DNA from: Bactrocera neohumeralis
Taxonomy: Eukaryota > Arthropoda > Insecta > Diptera > Tephritidae
Length of the DNA: 64,000 nucleotides
Reading direction: 5' to 3'
Assembly (NCBI RefSeq): GCF_024586455.1
Contig: NC_065919.1
Span: 12,502,368-12,566,367, forward strand
Shown here piece by piece: positions 34,475 to 47,500 of this stretch. The first letter of the stretch is position 1, and the number at the start of each line of letters is the position of its first letter. Below the pieces are notes generated by a model that saw only the letters and a list, made by a program, of their open reading frames with translations, made no database searches and was not told the DNA's origin. Position numbers and translations under genes: made by a program.

Positions 34475-35235
34475 CTTTTCGGCGAGACTGGCAACGAAAT
34501 TGGAAAAAAGTTCACAGCGCCTCACAACTGCAGGGCAACATTGGGATCATTATCGCGCCTTTTGAGTGTGCGCTTAATCCTTCAAGATCGCTGATCGGCG
34601 ATAAAGTTCCGTATGCGCATGCGACACAATAAAATGTGAATTATATGAGAATTGTATACGTCGCCTTGTTGCTCCATCTTCCAATGAAGATTCTAAACAA
34701 CCGATTAAATGCCAGCAGCGGGTTTGTATTACGCTGAAATAAGGAGCGTTTAAAGAAATTCGTTCTTTATTCCCACTCTTTCCTCTGCTTTATTCTTAGT
34801 TGCTACCACTTTGCGTCTGCGACAAGTTTTTCCTTTTTTTTTTGTTTTTTCTCGTCACTTTTGATTGAGTAGGGTGTTGGACAATTTTCGGTATCACACA
34901 CTCAATTATGTCACTAAACATTTATGTCTACCTCACTGGGTTTACATATTCACCGTCGCGAGCGGAATATTCGAATTTTCGAGGAAGCTTTGTGACTTCG
35001 CAGGACAACATGTTCATTTCTTACCATCGCCTCTTATACTATTATAAATTTTAATCATGCGTGATGGGAACTTAAGCGTAAGGTCACAATTATTTGCGCT
35101 TAAGGTGCTGAATTAAATTGTTACTTTTCGAAATTAATCCAATAAATGCTCCCAATAAAACTTGGCGCATTTTACGTCGAGATCTTATAATGAAAGCGTA
35201 CAAAATACAGCTTGTGTAAAAACTGAAGCCGCTCG
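34475..35235. other. spacer, nothing recognised
   Basis: Mixed-composition DNA with a T-rich tract near 34830-34850. The part near 35160-35235 may belong to the 5' part of the following transposase relic but is too degraded to read. Confidence 0.4.
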
Positions 35236-36004
35236 AACTTCCCAAGCAACATTGCTTCGCTCTATGGGCTCTTCAAAAGGTCTAAAGATCCAACGTTTTT
35301 GAGCCATATTTTGTTCAGCGATGGGGCCCATGTCTGGCTCAATAGATATGTAAACAAGCAAAATAACCGCATTTACGACGAAGAGCAACCTTAAGAGAAT
35401 CAAGAGCTGTAAAAAAACAGCGATGTGGTATAGTTTGTGGGCTGGAGGAATCATCGTTCCATATTTCTTCAAAAATGATGTCGGTCAGAACGTAACCGTC
35501 AATTGCGACCGTTATCGAGCCATGATAACCGACTATTTGATGCCTCAAATTGATGCTCGTAATCTCGGCGACATTTGGTTTCAACAAAACGGCTCCACTT
35601 CCTACATATCGCACCAATCAATGAATTTATTGAGAGAACACTTCAGTGAGCAGATAATCTCACTTTTTGGGCCGGTCGATTGGCCACCAAGATCATGTGA
35701 TATCACACCGTTATAACTGTTTCCTGTGGCGATATGTAAAGTCTAAAGTCTATGCGGACAATCCCGCTTCGATTCAGACCTTGAAGCAAAACATCACGCG
35801 TGTCATTCGTCAGTTACCAGTCGAAAAGCTCGAACGAGTCATCGAAAATTGGACTCAGCCGACACATGTATTTGAAAGAGATAATCTTCAAAAAATAAAT
35901 GTCAAAGAATGTTCTTTCGAATGAAAATAAACATTCTCCATTAAATTTGAATTTTTTGTGTTTTTTCCTTAAAAAAGTAGAGAACCTCAAAATGGATGAC
36001 CCTT
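35236..36004 (+). pseudogene. mariner/IS630-like transposase relic (third lineage), fuller copy
   Basis: The relic reads NKQNNRIYDEEQP, then MWYSLWAGGIIVPYFFKNDV, NCDRYRAMITDYLMPQIDAR and IWFQQNGSTSYISHQSMNLL (35423-35716). It then reads FGPVDWPPRSCDITPL followed by a stop, and YADNPASIQTLKQNITRVIR to a natural end at 35924. In relatives the QQNG position is QQDG, so the second catalytic Asp appears to be Asn here. The 3' flank ends AGAACCTCAAAATGGATGAC at about 35980-36000, probably the terminal inverted repeat. The WPPRSCD block is where the 16130-16765 copy resumes after its deletion. Confidence 0.8.
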
Positions 36005-39000
36005 TATTAGCGCACATTTCAAGTTTCCAACAAACAAATTCCAATAAGGATAGCAGAGTTCAAATCGAGAGAATCGTAAATATTGGAGTTCGAAAGAGGA
36101 GAGAAGAGCAAGAAAAATCAACATAGGAACACTGTCAATCTTTTACTGTAAAATAAGTCCATAAACCATGTATTGGATGCAGGAAAAACAAAAAAGTAAA
36201 AATTTTATTTTCCGCAACTTTTCAAGGATATAACTCCAAAACTATTGTGCTACCATGTAAGCCCTTAAGCGATGGAATTAAATAAAGTGCAATTTGACAT
36301 ATCTGTGTCGAAATAAATGGTTGAAAAGTTGAACCGTCGGGAAACAGCATTCCAAGTACGCAGTAAAATAGGCTTTCCAAAATTGTAACTATTAAAGAGG
36401 TTAGAATCACTTACAAGTCAGAAAAATCGGTATTTCATTTTTGAAACTTTTGAATTCCCTTATTCCTGTAGTCGATCTTTCAAAGAACCTCGAAAATAAG
36501 TTGTCTAGCGGTGAGCAAAATTCTTCTGCTTAAATTATCTGGAATCCAAAAACCAAAACAAACTTTATTATGAATACTGGTAATTATCGACGGACTTGTC
36601 AAAATTTTAACTTTTCGAAAAAGTTCGTTTTTTTTATGAAAAAATTAACTTCAAAGAAGCCTAAAACATCAAAATCTCATTCCTTTGCTCATTATCTAAG
36701 ATGGTCGTGTAAAATTTCAAGCCTATCACCGACTCTAAAGACATTATTCGAGGAAAACGCATTTAAAGTTTTAGGAGCCCATACGACTATGGTAAATAAA
36801 ACGATTCTTACGCTTGTATCTCCGAAACTACTTGCCGTGTTAGCTTCTGGTAATATTCGTAAATACTATAGTAACCTTTTATATTACGGGGTTAAGGAAC
36901 AAAATCAAATATCAATCTCGCAAATCACTTTATTGCTTTTCAAAATATTCTCAATTAAGATCTATTTTTACACTTTTTTTGTCTAAACCAATTGTGGAGG
37001 CACTTTTGGCACTCTGATTGAGGCATCTGCAAAACATGCTTTCTGAACGCATCAGAGGCTGTTGATCGGTATCGAAAAATGTACACCTCTTAGTTTATTT
37101 TACATTGAAAGTCAATCGGTGCCAATTCAGGACTAACAAAGTTCATCGATGTACTGTTGCTGAGTTAAACCACGTCGGTTGGTCGAGATTAATATTTTAA
37201 GTTACTGTAAACAACTCTTGCATTTGCACTTATGTAATGCCTTCCAAACATCGGCGATTCATCTCCTTTTTTGCACTACTTCCAGCTAATTGAAACATCT
37301 TTATTGCTAACAAATTGTAACTGACATAAAATCCTTAATAACAACATGCCAAAGTCTCTCCAACACGCATAAATATTAAATTACTTGCGCTCATTGTTGA
37401 GTTTTCAAGCATTCACTTTGCACTTTGCCGCAGGATATTTGCGTTCGAGTTGGCAATGTGGATGGGAATGGGAGCTGCTTCAGTTGTGGCATTGTCGTCT
37501 TCCTTCCCGAAATCAATTGAACGTGAGCCGAAACAAATGTGAAACGATGCAATTTTGAGAGGCGTGAACAAGCATTTTATTGCCCAACGAAAGGTCGCTT
37601 TTACGACCAAACAAATTGCACGAGCGCGCTGCGTGGCACAGCTTCTACCGCTGAGACGCGGCTGTGTGTTGGCCACTCTGTGCGGTTAAGTTGTGTGTGG
37701 GAGCCTTTTGGCATTTTCAATATTTGTTAAATTAAATGGTTTATGGCTATTTATTACAGTTATTGTTGTAGTTATTGTTTTCGAAAAACGACTTTTTCAC
37801 TCTTCGAAGGCAACAATTAAAAAATCGAACTTAAAAATACACAACCGCACTTGGGAAGCGATATTGGCGCTTGGGTAATTAAATTACTTTTACGAGCTCA
37901 TTGAAAAGCAGCAAATAGCAATATAAGCATGTTATACGGGAGTACTTATATGTACGGCATACCAACAACAACCGGTCCAACGAGCGATTGCAAGCCTTTC
38001 GCCGCCGCGCTCACTTTCTGGGACAATGCGAGCGGGGCGAGCGCGCATGCACAGCAGGCAGCAAATGCTTTTCGGACGCAACACGAAAATCAAAAACATA
38101 AACCGAATAAACCTCAAAAGAAATTGTGATGTGGCCAAGATTATGAGCCGATCTTAATCTCTAGCCGGGCAATACTCAAACACATAATAATAATTTTGTT
38201 GAGAAGTTATGAAGTGTCAATATAGCATTCTAACTACTTTGCGCCGCGTTCGGCTGATTGCGATTGCACAGCAGCAGCAATGGCAGTCGCAGTCGCAGTC
38301 ACAGTCTTAGCCGCTGTGACATTGACCACAAATGTCTTACCGTCTGCCGATGCATACCGAGCGAGGCGCGCCGTAGGCGTGTTGCTTTGTATTTTCACAC
38401 ATGCGCAGTCGGCTAGCACGGGGCGGGCGCGTTGATAAGCAGCCAGCGCTTGGCCTTATGGGTCGCTTGTGCATGCGGCGTTCCTGCGGTAAGCGCCGTC
38501 TAACGCCAGTGGCCAAATGTGCACAATACAAATTTTTAGCTGTAATCCTCGGGTAGTCACACACACATTTAGCCATTTATGCATTTCGAAGTGATTATTA
38601 AAATTTATTAAATTATTCTACAACAATATAGACTTATACATACATATGTATGTTTGTATATGCATACATACTCTTATTTACAGTTGGTGCAGCATACGCC
38701 TGCTGCTATGCGCATACCTCGCGGCTTGGTGAAATCAAAATGGACCCAATGGTTGGGCGACACTAGTCAAGCGCTTCTGCTGCCCCCCTCTGGCTTAGTG
38801 TCGCGGTCAACATTTCTATTACTCACCTCTGTCCAAGACGTTTTTATTACATTTTCTTATTAATTATTGAAATTAGAAATTTGAGTAGCGTATAATTTCC
38901 CTCCCAACAGCACCACCAACCGCTCCAGCAATGTGATTTATGCGAATTACATGGAAATCCGTGGCGCGACATAATAATTTCTTCGTATTATTATTATTGT

Positions 39001-39244
39001 TATTGTTATTACTGTCATGGGCGTTTAGAATGTCAACGCAGCTATAAAAAAATGTTGTAACGAGCGTATCGGTATCTCAGGGTCAGCAGGATAGCGAAAG
39101 GATGCGGCACTAGAGAGCGTGGGCGGTTTATTGGTAGTCGTTAGCATGTCCAAATATTGAATTTATTCCTTTTTATTATTGTTTTTGGTATTTTGGTGCT
39201 ATTTGTGCGTCTATCTTTAATTGCTCTGTTCGCTTAGCGACGGG
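36005..39244. other. gene-free region; repeat-like 36200-36990
   Basis: The open frame at 36570-36986 (138 codons) is Lys/Ser/Leu-rich with no domain. Its DNA (TATAACTCCAAAACTATTGT, GTATCTCCGAAACTACTTGC) looks like an interspersed repeat, not a gene. At 38265-38310 there is a CAGCAGCAG / GCAGTCGCAGTCGCAGTC tract. The stretch 37430-38130 is GC-richer with short frames on both strands but no recognised protein. Confidence 0.4.
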
Positions 39245-40770
39245 TTTTAACTGATTCTTCATCTTCTTTATTGACGTAGACACCGCTTACGCGGTTATAG
39301 TCGAGCTTACAACAGCTCGCCAGTCGTTCTTCTTTTTCGCTGTTTGGCGCCAATTGGAGATTCCAAGCGTAGCATGGTCCTTCTCCATCTGGTCTTTCCA
39401 ATGCAAAGGAGGTCTTCCTTTTACTCTGCTTCCCCCAGCGCGTACTGCGTCGAATACTCACAGAGCTGAAGTGTTTTCATCCATTCGGACGAAATGACCT
39501 AGGATAGCCATTGTCTCTTATTCACTGAACTATCGTCATCGTTCCTTCGACTGCGATATACGCCGTAGCCTATGCGCAAAGGACCATAAATCTTCCGCAG
39601 AACTTTTCTCTTGAAAACTCGTAACACCGATTCATCAGATGTTGTCATCGTCCATTCCTCTGCGGCATAAAGCAGGACGGGGATGATGAGAGACTTGTAA
39701 AATTTGGTCTTTGTTCGTCGAGAGAGGACTTTACTTTACTACTCAGTCCGAAGTAGTACCTTTTGGCAAGAGTTATTCTGCGTTGGATTTTGAGGCTGAC
39801 ATATTTGTTGCTGTTAGACGAAATTATCTATGACTTCGAAGTTATGACTGTCAATACTGACGTGAGAGCTAAGTCGCGAGTGCGACGACTGTTTGTTTGA
39901 TGACAGGAGATATTTTGTCGTGCCCTCGTTCACTAACAGATCTATTCGCTTTGCTTCCTTATCCAGTCTGTAGAAAGCAGAACTAACGGCGCGGGTGTTG
40001 AGGCCAATGATATCAGTATCATCGGCGTACACCAGCAGCAGTACACTTTTATAGAGGAATTTACCTGCTCCATGAAACACTGCAGCTCGACTAATTTTCT
40101 CCAGCAGTAGATTGAAGAAGTCGCACGATAGGGAGTACCTTTATCTGAAACATCGTTCGGTATCGAACGGCTCAGAGAGGTCCTTCCCGATCCTGACGAA
40201 GTTTTTGGTATTGCTCAGCCGTAATTAGTTTTGCGGTGATTCCGCATTCAGACATAGCGACAGCTTTGAAATCAACGAAGAAGTAGTGTGTGTCTATCCT
40301 ATTTCCACGGTACCTTTCCAAGATTTGGCTCATGGTGAATATCTGGTCAGTTGTTGATTTTCCAGGCCTAAAGCCTCACTTATAAGTTTCAATCAGTTTG
40401 TTGACGGTTGGTTTTAATCTTTCACACAGGTCGCTCGATAGAACTTATATGCGATGTTGAGGAGGCTTATCCCACGATAGTTGGCGCAGATTGTGGATTC
40501 TCCTTTTTGTGGATTAGCAGAGCACACTTAGATTCCAATCGTCGGGCATGCTTTCGTCTGACCATATTCTACGAAGAAGCTGATGCATGCTCCTTATCAG
40601 TTCTTCGCCGCCGTATTTGAATAGCTCGGCCGGTAATTCAGCGGCCTCCGCCGCTTTGTTGTTCTTCAGACGGGTAATTGCTATGCGAACTTCTTCATGG
40701 TCGGGCAATGGAACGTCTGCTCCATCGTTATCGATTGGGGAATCGAGTTCGCCTTACGATAAATCTTTTA
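39245..40770 (-). mobile_element. LINE (RTE-like), the longest copy in the window
   Basis: In minus order: PDHEEVRIAITRLKNNKAAE and LFKYGGEELIRSMHQLLRRI (40708-40514), GFRPGKSTTDQIFTM (about 40370), a deleted fingers/palm region, LLVYADDTDIIGLNTRAVSS (RT active site YADD, about 40040), LLSSNKQSSHSRLSSH, the LYGAEEW-type and KIYGPLRIG blocks in degraded form (about 39660-39570), and the end PCYAWNLQLAPNSEKEERLA (about 39370-39320). The 3' end is CGGTGTCTACGTCAATAAAG then AAGATGAAG. Stops and frameshifts interrupt it throughout. The N-terminal endonuclease is missing. Confidence 0.8.
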
Positions 40771-41554
40771 TTGAGCCCTTGATTCAACTCATAGTAGTCG
40801 CGCAGTCAATACACTCGGCTAACATTTTTTTATATTTTATGTATTAGAAACATAATCACCAGGGCCGTAGCGATAAAATCTAGACCCAGGGATGATTATA
40901 GTGAATTGTTGGAGAAAAAATCTACAGAAAATTGTTACCCCTGAGAACGCCAGACCCGAGAGACATTGTCGCCGAGCTCTACAACTATAACTATTAAAGC
41001 AATAAAAGTGTTCACTATTTCGGATCGACTTCTTTTAGTGCTGAATTGCAATTATCATTTTTTCATATTTCAAACTGGGAACATATAGCATAGTGTTCCT
41101 GAAAAGTGTTTATGCTACTTCTCGAAACTTCCAAAATTTTCATTTATCTCAAACTACTCGGACCTTTGCCAAGAATTCAATGTGCGTCTCTGCGTACTGC
41201 ACCGCATATGTAAGATGAAATGATACATATTAATCCAAATTAACAAGAGCAATAGATTCTTATTTACATATTGGAGTAACACGCATGGCTATAAGAAGAA
41301 ATGCGATATAAGCGAATTCGCTGAAAATACAAATGTATAAAAATCGTGTTTCAGTTTACGGTTCACTCGAATTGTGCAGCAAACACTTTTATGTAACTTG
41401 ATCATTTGACAAGTTGCCCAATTCTATTTTCAGTATTTAGAAACATAAATGCTTATGCTCCTTGCTTTATTGCGGCACATGTCGGCTAACATGCCAAAAA
41501 CTCATAAAAGCACAATTTCTGTTTGTAATAATATACTAAGTGTGCATGCTGAAA
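40771..41554. other. spacer, nothing recognised
   Basis: No exon or transposon motif was found. AT-rich and unremarkable. Confidence 0.45.
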
Positions 41555-41950
41555 TGAATATTAATATAGACATCTGAGACAATACATTTTCCAAACACAT
41601 GTTATAAGACCCCCAGCCGAGGCTTTTATTGGAGGATAATTCGCTAGATTGTTAGACAGTTCCGTAGACATATTCATAGTATCGTCACCACTAATGATCC
41701 GTTTCATAAATGTAGGATACTCAGCTACGTTGTCATTCATCCCTTTAGTGACCACTGCTCGACGTGGTTCTGGCAAAGATTCGGGTCTTTTGGTGCAAGT
41801 CTGGCATTGACACGCTTTACACCCAAAACATTAACCAAAATGTGTTGAATCGATCCATAGGACAAGCTGAGATCTTCTGCTATCTCTCTGATGACAGCGG
41901 CAGCCAATTCATTGGTGAAATGAGGAAATTGCCACGCTGAGAAAGCTTAC
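41555..41950 (-). pseudogene. mariner transposase relic, N-terminal to first catalytic Asp
   Basis: The minus strand reads FPHFTNELAAAVIREIAEDL and YGSIQHILVNVLGVKRVNAR (second helix-turn-helix, about 41940-41805). After a frameshift it reads FMKRIISGDDTMNMS, corresponding to the ITGDETW block with the first catalytic Asp (about 41715-41675), then NLANYPPIKASAGG. The conserved Glu-Thr-Trp after GD is altered and the rest of the catalytic domain is missing. Confidence 0.75.
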
Positions 41951-42059
41951 TCATTCAGCTAGACGTCATATAAAGCATAACCGGAGTGAAGTCGGCAATT
42001 ACCCACAGTAAAAAATTGTGTTTTGAGAATCTCTGTGAAGAACCAATTTTCTATATCAA

Positions 42060-42300
42060 GCACCGAAACTATGCTGCAAAGCCACCCCGTTAGTCAGGGA
42101 AGAAGAGCTGTTGGCCATAGCAAAGAAAATAAAAAAAAACTCCAAAACACCTGTATTAGATGGCATACTCAACAGAGCCCTGAAGAAAGCTATAAACTGA
42201 AAACCTCAACCGTTTGCTCAACACAATGGGTACCAATCCAGGAAGCCGGAAGATTATCAGAAAGACAATACGGCTTTATAAAAAAGAGATTCACTTTTGA
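42060..42300 (+). mobile_element. LOA/R1-like LINE, RT N-terminal fragment
   Basis: One plus frame gives TPLVREEELLAIAKKIKKNS followed by KTPVLDGILNRALKKAIN (about 42085-42198), the start of the RT domain (relatives: EEELLAV..K..G.APGPDGIPN.ALK). A second frame gives RLSERQYGFIKKRFTFD (about 42250-42300; relatives: S..QYGFR.GRST.DAI). The intervening RT segment is deleted. Confidence 0.7.
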
Positions 42301-44570
42301 TTATTGGGGCGCCTAAAATAGTATCGGTAACGGCAGAGAAGAAAACCACTGGTATCAAAATGTGGCAGCAGCGGTAGCAACCCTCATCCACTCGCAGATG
42401 GACAGATGACATAGGGATATGAATTTCCATCTGACCAAAATATTTAGTGGACATGGGTGCTTTAGAAGCTAGCTTTACAGATTCCACAATGACATTAGTC
42501 CGAACTGTCCGATGTGTTATACTCTGTACAGAAGACTCTGAATATGAATTATTGCATTGACCTTGCTTTTCAAATACAAGGGAAAAACTGAAAACCACAC
42601 TGGGTGATAGGTTTACGGACGTAGCGTCTGCTTTCTTAATGACAAAACTGAGACTTTTTCAATAGATTAGGCATTCGCACAGACTTAAATGACCTGTCCC
42701 ACCCACGTAGTAATACTATATCGGTGGTTCCGTGGGAGAGTCTTGAGTTGGGAGTAGGTTAGATTTAGCTGTTTAAAGTTCCGCACACCGGCTATCGATG
42801 ATTCTCCCTACTAAAAAAAAAAGGTTGTACCAATCCTTTAAATGATTAATTTTTATCGCTTAGCCTTTCGCCCGCATTTTGAATTTGTCCAGTCCGGGTC
42901 ATTTTTGATCAGATGGTATACGTATAAAATTGTGTTGCTAAGCAAGTCAATCATTTTTTTCTTTTTTTTTTGGTCGCAAACAGAAACTTGGCGCCTTCTT
43001 CTTCAACAAAACAATCAAAATTAATTAATACAGAAAGATTGTTGTTACACCTCAATTGAAACAAATAGAAATAGCTTCGCAACTATTCCAATTTGGCACC
43101 AAAAACAAGAATGTAAAAGCAAACGTTTCAGCGACACATGAACATACATATGTACATATGTATTTAATAAACATTTTGCATGTATATATGTATGTAGGTA
43201 TGTACATATGTTTATAACTATGTAGTAGATTTATTTCGCTGAACCAACGAACACTTCATTATATGCGAGTTGGTTGGACTGATTGGTTGAACCTACATAT
43301 ACTATATGTGTGTATGTATGTATGTATGTAAATGCCAAAATCGGGCAAATATGCAGATTCATATGACAAACACACACATACGAACATACAGAAACACATG
43401 GACCTATGTACATATGTATATGTATGTACGAGTCTTAAAATATCGCATATTGAAGATACAAATGTTCTCGTTGCCCCTGTGACTTTAGCTTGTTATTCGT
43501 TAACCGCGCATCAACAACTTTGCCAGTGATTTTGACCATCGAACAGTGTCCTATGAAGATACTCGTAAACCCATACACATTCATACACATTTGCTCACCT
43601 TCAATCCAATTGCATGTTCGGCTTTCTATGGCCCTCTGTGACCTGTTTCTAGCAAACTAAGTGTGTTTGCATGTATGTGTGTATGTAGTTCTTTTTGCAT
43701 TGACTTTTTAGCTGCACACGATCACTCGACAATAACACAATTTTCGCAATATTTATGCGTTTCAACCTGGAGCCATCTTCATCCCACTAGGCTGCATACG
43801 TATGTAATATTTACATACATACATATGTAAGTGTTTGAGTGCATGTGAACAATTGGGTAGGTGTGTAAATATTGGCATTGCATTAGTTTTGCATGGCACG
43901 CTAACAGAGGTCGAATAATTTAGACTCGTTTGTTACCCACCACATAAATTCTAGTTTATCTAAGTTCACTTTTATTTGGTGTCGATGATGAGGATGTGCT
44001 GATTAAAAGCATAGATTTACCTACTTACATATTCATCTACACAGACATATGTATGTACATACATATCTTAGTAGATGCTTTATATATGATATATATACTA
44101 GTACATACACATACATATGTACTTATGTATAATTAGCTTTTATCATTTCGTTTATATATTATTTTATAATTTTATACACATATATAACTATTTCTTTCCG
44201 TTTAATTTTTTATATTATTGCTTTTATTTATTTTTATTTTCTTTTATAACAGCCGTTTATATTATATTTTTTTCTTTTCATTTTAATTTGTATATATCTT
44301 CATTTTACAAGTTTTTATTTTTTTTTAAATTTTCATTCGATTATATACTAAATATTAAAATTTATATTTAAACTTCAAAATCCAAACAATCAAATTAATT
44401 TTAATTCCTATTTGTAGTCGTTCCAATTCCAAATAAACAATTTATCTTACGCTATACAACCCTACCAGCAGCAGCAAGTAGTCTATGCTGGCAATGCCGC
44501 CTAGTTGTCATTTATTTTCAATTAGTTCTTCGTTGATTTTCTTATTTGTGCTGTTATCGTTTTTCGGAGA
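42301..44570. other. 5' flank of MICU3-like gene with microsatellites
   Basis: No coding exon found. ATGTACATATGTATGTA-type tracts lie at 43142-43211, 43305-43331, 43401-43431 and 44046-44127. The part from 44130 to 44390 is almost pure AT. The promoter of the MICU3-like gene should lie just before 44571, but no clear TATA box is visible there. Confidence 0.45.
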
Positions 44571-47500
44571 ATGGCTGCATTTGGTAAAATTGCGAATCGA
44601 GTGTTAAATTTAACACCAAATTTGCGACCATTACAAAGAAATCTTCACAAATTAAACAGTGCCAAAAGTGTGCCAAAGAATTATACAAAATATTTAGTGC
44701 TTGTGGGTGGTGGTCTGACCGCGTTGATATGTACAAATTATCTCAAAAGCGAACGTTTAGACGCTGCTTTTCGCATGCGAAAGGTGAGTTGTTGTGCGTG
44801 AAGAACGTAGAAATATGAGCTTTCTTACGAATATATTTCATATATACTAACTAAAGTTTTAAGTAATGCTAATTGGAATATAATAAATTTTTTGAAAATT
44901 CGATTGATTCATAGCGGAAGCTTTTTTTGCGAAGGGTGTACGGGTGCAGGTGTGCGTTATCTAGTCTATTTTTAGTTGCAAATTCCTTTTTTGACATTCA
45001 TAACTTGTATGCTTCTTCTTCAAACAATGTCAGCTGTTTTTTGTTTTGATCTATTTGTTAAGCGCCAATAAAAAACAACTACAATTTTAAGCAACTAGTA
45101 GGGGTTATTGCACTTTTTTCAATGAACTTCATTTGTTATTTTGATTATAACAGGTATTTTTGGTATTCTATTTATGAGTCACATTCAAGTTCCATTAAAA
45201 TTATTTTATAATTTCTGACTAAGAAATTTTGATCTTACGTTTTTCATCAGAGCTTATAAATAATTTAATTTTATTATCGCAAAAATTGTATTTATATTCA
45301 CAGTTTTTTAATATTAATTTCATAAATAGTTGACGTAGTCATGAACCAATCTAACGTTCAAATAAAGAACCGATGAGATTTTGCAAAATGCGTTTTTTTA
45401 AAAAATGAAATAGTATGTTATATAGTATGTACATATACATATCACAATATCATCAATAAAAGTCATTTAGGCAAATTAATAATTTTTTTAACATAATTTC
45501 ATTCATAAAAGTCATTCAGACAAATTAATATATTTTTAACATAATTATTACTAATATATTTATATCCGCTTAGGCATGACATCATTTTAGAATACAATAG
45601 ACAATGTCAAGTTTACAAATTGCTTTTAAAAGGCGTATTATACTCACCAAAGCCTTACCAATTTGTTCCGACCTGCAACAATTCAAAGCATATTGAATCG
45701 TATTGAATTTGTATGCCTGCCACCCAGAGTGTAAATTATGACGGCGCTTAATCCATGGCATCCCAATGTCAAAGCTGCCGGCGGAGAGACATACAAACAA
45801 TGGCACTCCCGCGAAGCGCAGTCAAAACAAAACTACATAACCAGACAATAATAACACTTAGACACCCACACAATATCGACAATCGAATTTATCCCTCGGG
45901 GCACACATTTTTATTTTGGACTACAACTGACAGTACAACAATGTCGCAAATGCCACAACAAACCTGTAAACAAATGTAATCTGTAGGTAGACGCATGCAA
46001 GTGTTTATCTATTTATTATCAGGTATGCTACTCAAATTTGAATGCAATTAAATTTTGAATGATTTACAATTGAAGACAAAAGGCGGTGTCTAAATTGTTT
46101 GCCTGTCCTTTGTACAATGCATTAATGCGCTTTAAAAAATCCTATGGTGGCCAAAAGCAAAAGGTGTCTCTCTGCTGTTGCCAACAACGATGATGAATAC
46201 GCGTTTCTTGAATTGATTGTCGCGCCTGCCACCGTCAATTGCCACCTACAAAACAACCATAACCCAATATTGTGGCATAAATTACTTTGCATGTATGAAT
46301 ATGTTTATATAGCATACACATACATGTGTATTTTAATGCCTCCTTGTATTCCTATATGGCTGCTGAGTCGCCTCGCGTAGAGGATGATGTCACACAATTA
46401 TTAAGAATTATTGTCAATAGTCTGTGGTAGGTGGGTCCCGGTATGAACACAATTGTGCTTCAAGCAGTAATGAATGAATGAATTTTAAACATATCGATCT
46501 ATCTAATAAAAAAAAAAGTAATAATTATGATGTTAAAAAGTTTAAATATGAATAAGCACACTTTGAACTCCCACGAGGGCTCCATGGCAGAGTGTATAGT
46601 CATTCCGGAATAAGTGTGCCGTGTTCATTTTTAAATAGATGTAGGGCTGTGGCGCGCATGTGTAACTGACAAGAGGGCACGTGATTGCGAGAGCGCTTTA
46701 AGTATGTTGTTTTAGTTTGAAATTAGACGATATTGTGTTATTAAAAAAGTGACTCAGAGATTGATGGATTGCTGGTGTAGATTTTGCATAAATACAAAAT
46801 ATATAAAATACACATATATACATTTCCTAAATTTATTTACTTGAGGTGTATTATTGCCTTCGAAATCGTTGGTAGCGTGAAATGCATACTCAAGTTTTTC
46901 AGGTTGTTAACGCCGGATTTATTTATTACTGTTGTAAAATTTATGAAATTGATATTGACTGCTGCTTTATTGCAGTCAATAACAATGATAATAACTTCAA
47001 TGATGGCAATAAAGATTATATGAGACAATATTCATAATATTTAAATGTGGGAAAATGGCTAGGCTTTGTTTACTGAGAGGAGTTGATAATAATAACACAG
47101 ACTCTTAAGGAGTCTTTTACTTGACGAGATATCTACGCTTTAGCATGGAATATTTTGCTAGGCTGGTCCTACTACATTTATAGTAATTTTCTAGAAAATC
47201 AACTAAAAAATCAAAATTAAGTTGTTTTATGGAAACTTTTTGTGCAGGGTATTCTGGGTACAACCGAAGTTCATTTTTTTTTTCTTGTTCGAACCAAAAC
47301 CACTGACTGTAAAAAGAAAATAAGCATAACTTTATTTCATTATATCTTTAAATTTGTTTTCAATTGATATAAACCTTTTTCCCAACGCATCGCAGACGCA
47401 TTTGGTTGTGTAATCATCAAGTGAGATACAAATCTCGCATATATTTCATTCAAGTATTACAACATCTTCATACACCTTCTTTAGAATTCGGCGATTAATT

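Noticed and set aside
36570..36986. 138-codon open frame as a possible gene
   Set aside because: Lys/Ser/Leu-rich with no domain, in DNA that looks like an interspersed repeat; no promoter or splice context.
42257..42598. 113-codon minus-strand frame
   Set aside because: It overlaps the plus-strand LINE RT fragment and shows no motif; most likely a shadow.
44117..44371. 84-codon Phe/Ile/Tyr-rich frame before MICU3
   Set aside because: Pure AT low-complexity DNA; no coding bias.
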